A stretch of 17,688 nucleotides of DNA, taken from positions 1 through 17,688 of the forward strand of contig JAITPT010000237.1 of the NCBI GenBank assembly GCA_031289285.1, in the 5' to 3' direction. The notes under the pieces are model-generated. The model was not told the origin of the DNA, did no database searches, and saw nothing but the letters and a program-made list of their open reading frames with translations. Source of the stretch: Puniceicoccales bacterium (GTDB taxonomy: Bacteria > Verrucomicrobiota > Verrucomicrobiia > Opitutales > UBA953). The first letter of the stretch is position 1. Each line of letters starts with the position of its first letter. Both the position numbers and the translations under genes were made by a program. Shown piece by piece: positions 1 through 6,008 of this stretch.

Positions 1-345
1 TCTGCACTTGTTGGCTTTGTTCGACGCACCAACAGGTGCGCCTTCACAAATCCACCAAGCGCATCTGCCACAACATCTTCTCGCAATACTTCCCCTCCAA
101 CTGCCGTTTTTAGGATAATGGGCGGTTTCTCCGCTGTGGGCTGTAAGCCCACCTTAACGCAATGGAGGTAGGCGGCGGGAGGCGCGAGGGTGGCGTTCTG
201 AGCGAAGGTTGAGGCGGGCTTACAGCCCGCTGTGAGCCGCCGCCCATTATCCTATGGCGTTGCCATAGGCTATTATGAAACCGCGCCTTCAGCGCTCGAT
301 GCAAGGCGCAGCCCGCAAGCCGCCCCCGCTCCCGCCATGCCCGCT
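1..345. other. Intergenic stretch rich in palindromes, no gene supported
   Basis: No convincing coding region was found. The stretch holds a small hairpin at 25-40 (CGCACC/GGTGCG, AACA loop), the 112-253 inverted repeat listed separately, and a perfect hairpin at 251-269 (CCTATGGC/GCCATAGG, 3-nt loop). A minus-strand frame stays open from about 180 to the left edge, but it has no start with a ribosome-binding site and runs across the palindromes. It could be repeat sequence or the fragment of a gene outside the window. Confidence 0.6.
112..253. repeat. 142-bp imperfect inverted repeat (REP/MITE-like)
   Basis: The left arm 112-150 and right arm 216-253 are reverse complements at most positions. 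Both begin AGGATAATGGGCGG when read inward and both contain GGGCTGTAAGCCC. Each arm also folds on itself: GGGCT-GTA-AGCCC at 138-150 and GCGGGCT-TAC-AGCCCGC at 214-230. The spacer codes for nothing recognisable. It lies downstream of pgpA and could stop or protect that transcript. A non-autonomous mobile element is an alternative reading. Confidence 0.8.
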
Positions 346-861
346 TCACCCGAACGCCGCCAGCCCTGCCAGCCCCAGATGCACGATGTGGAGGAGGGCG
401 CAACTTGCGGCGGCGGCGGCGAGGTCGTCAATGACGATGCCGAGGCCCCCGGGGAGCTTTTGCAGCGACCTAATTCCGAAGGGTTTTACGATGTCAAAAA
501 AGCGGAATGCCACTAAGCCGCCCAGCATCCACAGGAACCAGTAGTTGCCCTCTTTGCCGACAAAACTCTCCACACCCACAAACACCAGCGGCATGGCGAC
601 AAACTCGTCCAATATCACCTGCCCGGGGTCTTTTTTCTTAAAATGTTTTTCGGCAATTCCGCAGATGACAATCGCCACCAGCACCGCCGCCGTCAAAATG
701 CCAAGGTAGCTCGCCCATGTGTCGAGCGTGTTGCGCGACTTAAAAATCAAAACGTAGAACAGCATCCCCGCCGCACTGCCCCACGTGCCCGGCGCGGGCA
801 TCCGCATTCCCAGCGGGCCGAGGGTCGCGATGCCAACGATAATTTTCCCAATGTAGCTCAT
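346..861 (-). CDS. pgpA: Phosphatidylglycerophosphatase A
   Basis: This 171-aa membrane protein removes the phosphate of phosphatidylglycerophosphate to give phosphatidylglycerol at the inner membrane. The PgpA-family signatures are visible in order: APGTWGS (23-29), DPGQVILDE (78-86), RFFDIVKP (120-127) and PGGLGIVIDDLAA (137-149), with the acidic residues the family uses for metal binding. Hydrophobic segments lie at about 30-41, 51-70, 106-119 and 145-168. Length is normal for the family. The ATG overlaps the TGA of the upstream pgsA in an ATGA arrangement (858-861), so the two are probably translationally coupled and catalyse consecutive steps. No close alternative product is likely. Confidence 0.95.
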   Translation of the reverse strand: MSYIGKIIVGIATLGPLGMRMPAPGTWGSAAGMLFYVLIFKSRNTLDTWASYLGILTAAVLVAIVICGIAEKHFKKKDPGQVILDEFVAMPLVFVGVESFVGKEGNYWFLWMLGGLVAFRFFDIVKPFGIRSLQKLPGGLGIVIDDLAAAAASCALLHIVHLGLAGLAAFG

Positions 862-1472
862 TGTTTTTTAGAAAAGTTTTCGGGGTCGCCCATGAAGAGA
901 CCCCAGTATTTTACAAGGTAACCTATGCCGGAGGTGACGGTCAGCAGCGCGGCACCGATGAAGGAGCCGAGCGCGATGTAGCGCAGCCACTCGACAATTC
1001 CGGCGGGCACCCCCCAATCAATTTCGGCGGCGCGGACAAAGAGGAACGAGCCGACGGCGAAGATTTGGAGCACGGTTTTTATTTTCCCCGAACGCTCGGC
1101 GGAGAGCACGATGTTGGCACTCGCCGCCACGAGGCGCAGCCCTGTCACTAACAGTTCGCGCACGAGGATTACCACCACCAAGAACACGCACCAGTTCGGC
1201 AACAAGGCCGCGCCGACCGGATAGACGAGCAGAAAAATCATCAGCCCGACGTTGAAGATTTTGTCGGTGAGCGCGTCCATGAGTTTCCCGAAGTTGGAGA
1301 CGATGCCCATGCGCCGCGCCAGCCAGCCGTCGAGGTAGTCGGAGATGCCGGCAAGCGTGAAGACGACCCACGAGGCGGTGGCGGTCCACACGGCGTCGTA
1401 GGCGACCAGTGCGGCGATGACGAAGAGGCAGGGGACACGCGAGAGCGTCATTATGTTGGGCAGGCTTTTCAT
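858..1472 (-). CDS. pgsA: CDP-diacylglycerol-glycerol-3-phosphate 3-phosphatidyltransferase
   Basis: This 204-aa integral membrane enzyme transfers a phosphatidyl group from CDP-diacylglycerol to glycerol-3-phosphate, the committed step to phosphatidylglycerol and cardiolipin. The full CDP-alcohol phosphotransferase motif is present: D45, D48-G49, A52-R53, G62, D66 and D70, with the family's exact spacing. Several hydrophobic segments follow, as expected for a six-helix protein. The start MKSLPNIMTLSR matches the usual N-terminus of the family, which often reads '(L)PNxLTLxR'. It is followed by pgpA with a 4-bp overlap and preceded by the 208-aa unknown gene with a 66-nt gap, all on the minus strand. 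A different head-group alcohol cannot be fully excluded, but the pgpA linkage makes PgsA by far the best call. Confidence 0.96.
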   Translation of the reverse strand: MKSLPNIMTLSRVPCLFVIAALVAYDAVWTATASWVVFTLAGISDYLDGWLARRMGIVSNFGKLMDALTDKIFNVGLMIFLLVYPVGAALLPNWCVFLVVVILVRELLVTGLRLVAASANIVLSAERSGKIKTVLQIFAVGSFLFVRAAEIDWGVPAGIVEWLRYIALGSFIGAALLTVTSGIGYLVKYWGLFMGDPENFSKKQ

Positions 1473-1538
1473 GGCGGGGAAAGGCGGCGCGAGTGGTGGT
1501 GAGAAATCGTGCGGTGGCGAGCGGGGTCTTGGCGCGGC

Positions 1539-2165
1539 TCAGCCGAGGAGACCGGCGCGGACAAGCTCGTTTTGGAGTTCGGTTTGGAATTGGCGCGCGG
1601 CGGCTGCGGTGGGGCGGTAACGCTCGTGCGGCGGCATAAAACCAAGCCTGCCGTCGCCCGAAAGAATCCACTTGACAAACGTGCCGTCGGGGAACTTCGC
1701 GGTGCCAGTGGCAGCGAGACCGGGCGGTTGCACGGGGTCAATCTCCACGGTGACTTTTCCCGCGCCAGCCGGCAAACCGTCGGCGTCGGTGGCAGCGTCG
1801 GCGGCAGCGTCCGTGCTGCCGAGGCCGTCGTCGGTGCCGAGGGTCTCGTCGTCGGAGAAATCGTCGCCACCATCGGCGGGTGCGCCTGCCGCGCTCTGGT
1901 AACTGCCGCCCGCGTAGTCAGCGGTGTCGCCGACGGAGAGCACGTCGTCGTTGGCGGCGGGCGCGTTATTTTTTTCGTTTTTCGGAGATGGCTTGTCTTT
2001 GAGAGTGAGGCGCAGGTCGCCCACGAGGAAGCGGAGTTCCATGTAAGTGATGGACTGCCCGAATGTGGAGTTGATGCGTTTTTGGATTTCGGAGAGGGAA
2101 GCGCCCTCGTCAACCCAGACGGCGATTGCGGCTTTCTGTTCTTCGGAAAAGGTGTTGTCGGACAT
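1539..2165 (-). CDS. Conserved-looking hypothetical protein upstream of pgsA
   Basis: I do not recognise this 208-aa protein. Three parts can be seen. Residues 1-57 form a compact, probably helical domain with a helix-turn-helix flavour (EEQKAAIAVWVDEGASLSEI, then ITYMELRFLVGDLRL). Residues 58-130 are a low-complexity Asp/Ala/Gly linker. Residues 130-208 form a mixed region beginning KVTVEIDPVQPPG with FPDGTFVKW, predicted beta, and ending in a helix (QFQTELQNELVRAG). There is no signal peptide or membrane segment. The ATG at 2165 was chosen because the longer upstream frame to 2426 runs antisense through the divergent reductase gene. No Shine-Dalgarno is visible. It is probably co-transcribed with pgsA-pgpA. 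A regulatory or scaffold role is speculation. Confidence 0.75.
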   Translation of the reverse strand: MSDNTFSEEQKAAIAVWVDEGASLSEIQKRINSTFGQSITYMELRFLVGDLRLTLKDKPSPKNEKNNAPAANDDVLSVGDTADYAGGSYQSAAGAPADGGDDFSDDETLGTDDGLGSTDAAADAATDADGLPAGAGKVTVEIDPVQPPGLAATGTAKFPDGTFVKWILSGDGRLGFMPPHERYRPTAAAARQFQTELQNELVRAGLLG

Positions 2166-2295
2166 GGGCGCGACGGTGCGGGAAGGCTTGCCGCTTGGCA
2201 AGCGGGGAGTGGCGCACGGCGGCGCACGGGCGGCGCGGCGGCGGGTGGTTTTGTTTTGCCATCGGGCGTTTCCGCCTTTCCCTGCGACGCCCGAT

Positions 2296-3450
2296 ATGAG
2301 CGATTTTGTCCAGCAGGTCATTGACCGTAACCACCCGTTCCGCGCCAAGCTCGCCGAGCGTCGCCCGCTTTCGGCGGGTGCCAAGGCGGTCTGGCACCTC
2401 GTCTTCGACATCTCCGGCAGCGGCATTGATTACAAGGCGGGCGACGCGCTCGGCGTCTGCCCCGAAAACAACCCCGCCGCTGTTGATTCACTGCTCGCCG
2501 CGCTCCGCTTTGACGGCGGCGAGCTTGTCACGCTCCCCCGCGAAACCGCACCTGCGAACCTCCGCGACACTCTGCTCAAAAAACTTTCCCTGCGCTGCCC
2601 GAGCACGGCTTTCCTGCGGGCTGTCCGCGAACACGCCGCCGTGCCCGCCGAGCAAATCGAGCTTGACACCGCGCTCAACGAGGCCGACGCCGCCAAGCAA
2701 AAAGCGTGGATCGAAGAGCGCGAGCTTGGCGACATCGCGGAGCTTGCCCCGTCTGCGCGTTTCTCTGCGCAAGAATACGTTTCCCTGCTCCGCCCGCTCG
2801 CCCCGCGCCTCTACTCGGTCTCCTCTTCGCCGAAGATTTGCCCGGAGCAAATCACGCTGACGGTCGCCACTCTGCGCTACACCTTCGCAGGGCGTGCGCG
2901 CGACGGCGTCTGCTCGACCTACCTCTCCGAACGCGCACCGCTGGGCGAAGCCGCCGTGCCCGTTTTTCTGCACCCCTCGAAGTTTGCGCTGCCCGACGAC
3001 GCCGCCGCGCCTGTCATCATGGTCGGCCCGGGGACGGGGATCGCGCCGTTTCGCGGCTTTTTGCAAGAGCGGGCGGCGCGTGGCGCGACGGGCAAAAACT
3101 GGTTGTTTTTCGGCGACCGCCACGAGGCGAAAGACTTCATTTACAAAGACGAGCTTCTGGGCTGGCGCGACAGCGGTTTGCTCAACGCGCTCACGTTGGC
3201 GTGGTCGCGTGACCAAGCGGAGAAAGTCTATGTTCACCATTTGATGCGGCGCGACGGCGCGGAGCTTTGGCGTTGGCTCGAAGCCGGCGCGTATTTTTAC
3301 GTTTGCGGCAACGCCCGTAGCATGGCGAAGGATGTGGACATCGCGTTGGCGGAAATCGTCGCCGCGCACGGCGGCAAAACCCCCGACGAGACCGCCGCTT
3401 ATCTCGCCGCTCTGAAAAAAACCGGACGCTACCAGCGGGATGTTTATTGA
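2296..3450 (+). CDS. CysJ-like FAD/NADPH reductase module (sulfite reductase flavoprotein, flavodoxin-less)
   Basis: This 384-aa cytoplasmic protein matches the C-terminal diflavin-reductase half of the sulfite reductase flavoprotein subunit. Visible motifs are RLYS (171-174) and GVCS (204-207) for FAD binding, VGPGTGIAPFRGF (243-255) and FFGDRHEAKDF (271-281) for NADPH, YVCG (335-338), and the CysJ-typical ending RYQRDVY (378-384). The N-terminal FMN/flavodoxin domain of the roughly 600-aa E. coli CysJ is absent. The start MSDFVQQVIDRNHPFRAKL is natural for this shorter form, so it is not a truncation. Electrons from NADPH would pass through FAD to a partner encoded elsewhere, probably a sulfite reductase hemoprotein or a separate flavodoxin or ferredoxin. 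It diverges from the 208-aa gene across a 130-bp gap with no clear promoter or Shine-Dalgarno. Confidence 0.9.
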   Translation: MSDFVQQVIDRNHPFRAKLAERRPLSAGAKAVWHLVFDISGSGIDYKAGDALGVCPENNPAAVDSLLAALRFDGGELVTLPRETAPANLRDTLLKKLSLRCPSTAFLRAVREHAAVPAEQIELDTALNEADAAKQKAWIEERELGDIAELAPSARFSAQEYVSLLRPLAPRLYSVSSSPKICPEQITLTVATLRYTFAGRARDGVCSTYLSERAPLGEAAVPVFLHPSKFALPDDAAAPVIMVGPGTGIAPFRGFLQERAARGATGKNWLFFGDRHEAKDFIYKDELLGWRDSGLLNALTLAWSRDQAEKVYVHHLMRRDGAELWRWLEAGAYFYVCGNARSMAKDVDIALAEIVAAHGGKTPDETAAYLAALKKTGRYQRDVY

Positions 3451-3490
3451 ACACGAACAGAGCACGAACGAACACGAACGGAGCACGAAC
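3449..3490. repeat. 21-bp tandem repeat, two copies
   Basis: The unit GAACACGAAC(A/G)GAGCACGAAC occurs at 3449-3469 and 3470-3490 with one difference. The array begins within the reductase stop codon, so it is purely 3'-flanking. Confidence 0.85.
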
Positions 3491-3503
3491 GGAACGTTGA
3501 TGT

Positions 3504-3550
3504 GCAGCGGGCGGCGGAGTTAGGCAGCGGGCGGCGGAGTTAGGCAGCGG
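3504..3550. repeat. 20-bp tandem repeat, 2.35 copies, overlapping the toxin stop codon
   Basis: GCAGCGGGCGGCGGAGTTAG starts at 3504 and 3524, and its first 7 bases recur at 3544. The last copies cover the toxin's final codons and TAA (3540-3542). Read on the minus strand, each unit repeats the CGCTGCCTAA end of the gene, which looks like replication slippage at the gene's 3' end. Confidence 0.85.
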
Positions 3551-4142
3551 GGGTAACGGATTGGTAGATGATCTCCGCCCACGGATTTACAGGAACGTAT
3601 TGCTTTGCCAAAACCCCATCAACGGCGCGAAAGAGCAGCTGGGCATCAGCGTTGTCAACAGAGTTGTCGAGCACATAAAGCCTGTCCACAAACGGGGCGA
3701 CGATAGCGCAATTTGTGATGGATTTGGAATAGCGACTGATAATCTTGGGAATAGGGACGCCGTGCCCGCCCTCCATCACGCGGCGGACGATGCGCTGGGC
3801 GTTGATACTGGGGTCGTCCGTGCCAATAAAAAACAGGCGGATGAAGTAATCCAGACGTTTCGCCTCGGCGATAAAAGCGATTTTTTCGGGCGACGAGAAA
3901 ACGGTTTCAAAAATGAGGCTGCGCCCGTTGGCGAGGCAGTCTTTGCGTTGCGTGGTCGTGAGGCGGGCGGCCTCGAGCACTGCCTCCGGCGAGTTCCAAT
4001 CGCCAAAAACATCCCGCGCAATGTCGTCGGCGTTAATGTATTCGCAGCCGCTCCGCCATTCGTGGCTCAAGAGTTTTCCGGTTACGGAGGTTTTGCCGGA
4101 ACCGTTCGGGCCAGCGATGATGAGAAGTTTAGGTTTGGGCAT
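3540..4142 (-). CDS. Zeta-toxin-like P-loop kinase, probable TA toxin
   Basis: This 200-aa cytoplasmic protein starts with a beta strand and Walker A motif (LLIIAGPNGSGKTS, residues 6-19). It continues with an INADDIARD segment, an FETVFSS strand-loop and a basic RIVRRVMEGGHGVP segment typical of zeta-like and related P-loop kinases. Characterised zeta toxins phosphorylate UDP-N-acetylglucosamine; the substrate here is unknown. Start choice: the ATG at 4142 (MPKPKLLIIAGPNGSGKT) places the P-loop at the usual distance from the N-terminus and lies inside the last codons of the 70-aa upstream gene, a 14-bp overlap typical of TA operons. A longer frame to 4262 is antitoxin-overlapping shadow. A non-toxic P-loop kinase is the alternative. 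Confidence 0.85.
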   Translation of the reverse strand: MPKPKLLIIAGPNGSGKTSVTGKLLSHEWRSGCEYINADDIARDVFGDWNSPEAVLEAARLTTTQRKDCLANGRSLIFETVFSSPEKIAFIAEAKRLDYFIRLFFIGTDDPSINAQRIVRRVMEGGHGVPIPKIISRYSKSITNCAIVAPFVDRLYVLDNSVDNADAQLLFRAVDGVLAKQYVPVNPWAEIIYQSVTPAA

Positions 4143-4341
4143 GGCGGGTTTGCTCAATTTTGGCGCGCTCGTATTCATCGCGTATTTTTTGGAGCAACAT
4201 CCGCGAACACTCGGCCTGTTTCCGACGCACCTCATCCCCAACCTCGTGCAGCAAGACAGCAAGCTGCTCGTCAGAGGGTTCTTCCTCCCACGAGAAACTA
4301 TAAGTCATATCAACAAGTGGATGCACGGCGTCGGTTTCCAT
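4129..4341 (-). CDS. Small acidic helical protein, probable antitoxin of the zeta-like toxin
   Basis: This 70-aa protein is acidic in its first half (FSWEEEPSDEQLAVLLHEVG, residues 16-35) and forms an Arg/Lys/Glu-rich helix afterwards (about 36-66, with QKIRDEYERAKIEQ). Size, charge pattern and helical content suit an antitoxin that wraps the P-loop of its toxin. It directly precedes and overlaps the toxin gene by 14 bp, so both are expressed together and the toxin's start depends on translation of this gene. An AAGG element lies about 9-10 nt upstream of its ATG. I do not recognise a named antitoxin family. The assignment rests on size and position, not on a motif. Confidence 0.7.
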   Translation of the reverse strand: METDAVHPLVDMTYSFSWEEEPSDEQLAVLLHEVGDEVRRKQAECSRMLLQKIRDEYERAKIEQTRHAQT

Positions 4342-4692
4342 CGCCGCATCCTTGTTTTTTTTGCCGCAAAATCAAGTGCCGACTCGCGATATGGAAAAAT
4401 AAAAGGGGAAAACCACAGCCGTCCCATAGCAAAAACATTCGAGGTGGTGGCTGGTGACTGTATAATCCCCCCAAAAAAACAGGGTTTCCCAAGGGTGTTG
4501 CAAGGGGCTGATGTCCGTGAGGTTGGGCAAGCCACGTTGGAGTTGTGGGAGGGGGGCATCTAACGACAACGCAACGTTCGGTGCAGGCGGTGTGTCTGGC
4601 TCTCCGCTTCGATACGGGCTCGCTCCACGCCCCACGCCCGAGACTCCGCCTGCACCGAACGCCTGCCCGCTCATCCCTCGCCCGCTCACTGG
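4342..4692. other. 351-bp non-coding gap with degenerate repeat sequence
   Basis: No gene is supported. About 4493-4546 resembles part of the roughly 250-bp unit at 7493-7890: GTTGCAA, then GTGAGGTTG, then CGTTGG.GTTG in the same order and spacing. The gap then holds the inverted repeat at 4575-4661. It separates the antitoxin start from the 3' end of the FGE-like gene. Confidence 0.6.
4575..4661. repeat. Perfect 16-bp inverted repeat with 55-nt loop
   Basis: CGTTCGGTGCAGGCGG at 4575-4590 is exactly reverse-complemented at 4646-4661. It sits 32 bp beyond the stop codon of the FGE-like gene and could act as a processing or termination structure. There is no T-tract, so a classical intrinsic terminator is unlikely. 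Confidence 0.85.
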
Positions 4693-5646
4693 CTATTTTT
4701 CTCCGGCAGAACTGAGAGCGAGGCGGAAGCCGAGCTCGCTTTGGCGGCGGAGCGGCTCGTACCTGTCGCGGATGGCGGAGCGGCAGCGCCGCGCACGGTC
4801 GAACCAACTGCCGCCGCGGTTGACGCGGTAGGAGCCGGGGGCGGCACCAAGCGGGTCGTCGCCACCTGCAGGGGACGTTTCATCCCAATCACTGCACCAT
4901 TCCCAAACATTGCCGTGCATGTCGTGGAAGCCCCACGCATTCGCGACGAAACTCCCAACGTCCGTGGTCGTCTTTCGGTTTTTGCCCTTGGCGTTCCCGT
5001 TGTAGGGACCGTTGCCATTGTAATTCGCTTGGGCTGTCGTGAGATTGTCCCCCGTGCTAAACGGCGTCGTCGTGCCAGCGCGACACGCATATTCCCACTG
5101 CGCTTCCGTCGGCAGGGTGTAACGGTAGCCCGCTGGCAAACGCCCAGCGGCGCGTTCTTGCGCCGTTAGTTTTTGGCAAAACTCCATCGCCTCGCTCCAC
5201 GACACTTTTTCGACGGGACGCTGGGCACCTTTGAAATACGATGGATTCCTTCCCATCACAGCCTGCCATTGCGCTTGCGTGACCTCATATTTGCCCAGCC
5301 AGTAAGGACGAGTAATACGGACGCGGTGCTGCGTCTCGCTGTACGCACGGTATGGCTCGCGCTCTGGCTCGCTGCTCGGACTGCCCATCGTGAAAGACCC
5401 CGCTGCTACGGGCAGCATTTCTAACGCGACGTTGTTGGGCAGGCGCAACGTCCACGGCGAACCAACGACGGGCTTGGCGGTGACGTCTGGTTTGACCGTG
5501 GCAGGCGCGGGCGCGGGGGGTGATGCGGACGCATCGGGTTGCGACGGCGCTTGAATGGCGTCGCGTTGTGTGCAACCGATGGCGGCAAGGGCAGCGAAGG
5601 TGAAGGCGGCACGGGTGGCGACAGCAGTGATTTTTTGGAAGGACAT
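4693..5646 (-). CDS. Exported FGE/SUMF1-fold protein, probable lipoprotein, catalytic Cys pair incomplete
   Basis: This 317-aa protein has an N-terminal signal segment (residues 1-24) ending in AAIGC, a plausible lipobox with acylated Cys25. A Pro/Ala-rich linker (about 30-62) follows, then an FGE-sulfatase (SUMF1/EgtB/PvdO-type) domain at about 70-312. Domain hallmarks are GSFTMGSP (83-90), YEVTQAQW (120-127), NPSYFKG, RPVEKVSW (143-150), LPTEAQWEYACRAG (178-191), GNVWEWCSDW (245-254), RGGSWFD (277-283) and GFRLA at the end. True formylglycine-generating enzymes carry two cysteines in the 'GGSxxCxxxxC' stretch. Here the first is Asp283 and only Cys288 remains, so formylglycine synthesis is doubtful. 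The start at 5646 was chosen for the signal peptide; the frame upstream runs into repeats. The ligand or substrate is unknown. Confidence 0.9.
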   Translation of the reverse strand: MSFQKITAVATRAAFTFAALAAIGCTQRDAIQAPSQPDASASPPAPAPATVKPDVTAKPVVGSPWTLRLPNNVALEMLPVAAGSFTMGSPSSEPEREPYRAYSETQHRVRITRPYWLGKYEVTQAQWQAVMGRNPSYFKGAQRPVEKVSWSEAMEFCQKLTAQERAAGRLPAGYRYTLPTEAQWEYACRAGTTTPFSTGDNLTTAQANYNGNGPYNGNAKGKNRKTTTDVGSFVANAWGFHDMHGNVWEWCSDWDETSPAGGDDPLGAAPGSYRVNRGGSWFDRARRCRSAIRDRYEPLRRQSELGFRLALSSAGEK

Positions 5647-5795
5647 GACGAAGGGTGAAGTTGGTGTGAAGACGATGGAAAACGGCGCGGAAGAGAAAAG
5701 AAAACTTCGGGCGACACAAACCTTGATAGCCAATAGTCCGTGCAACGGAAGGAGAAAGTGCGAGAGGAGTATTTTGTTACTCGTAACGCAAAGCA

Positions 5796-5905
5796 CAGTT
5801 GTCCCACAGCGACGGCAACAAATTCCGAACTGCCTCCAAATCAACGCACCAAGTTTGTTTTTGAGGAAAATGCTTTCCTGCTTTGCGAGCTGCGTTGGCC
5901 CACGA
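5796..5905 (+). repeat. Left copy of a roughly 115-bp inverted dispersed repeat
   Basis: This stretch matches the reverse complement of 7910-8026 along most of its length, with small gaps. The best core is 5872-5898 against 7919-7945, 25 of 27 bases identical by eye. Another shared block contains CCAAATC, then CACCAAGTTTG. It lies just upstream of the FGE-like gene and immediately next to the first roughly 250-bp direct repeat, so it is one border of the repeat island. Confidence 0.75.
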
Positions 5906-6008
5906 CCCCGTTGGGGTTGAGATGCACCTCCAGTGCCTACGCAAATAAAAAAGTGCATGGCACTTTTGCCTTTGTGCCACCTGTCATGTCATGTCAAATG
6001 ATTTATTT
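5906..6008. repeat. Direct repeat copy 1, left part (interrupted by the IS)
   Basis: This begins CCCCGTTGGGGTTGAGATGC, like copy 2 at 7641, and stays nearly identical to it up to the IS junction at 6008/6009. The exception is about 5947-5967, where copy 1 has a perfect hairpin that copy 2 lacks. Confidence 0.88.
5949..5967 (-). terminator. Possible hairpin terminator downstream of the transposase
   Basis: AAAAGTGC (5949-5956) pairs with GCACTTTT (5960-5967) around an ATG triplet. Read on the minus strand, the stem is followed by a T-run (CTTTTTTATTT), so it could end transcripts leaving the transposase gene 36 bp upstream. The stem is short and A/T-flanked, so termination strength is uncertain. 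Confidence 0.45.

Noticed and set aside
2..180. Minus-strand partial gene at the left edge (translation includes AVGGEVLREDVVADALGGF)
   Set aside because: The frame crosses palindromes, has no convincing start, and its continuation is outside the window. It may be repeat sequence.
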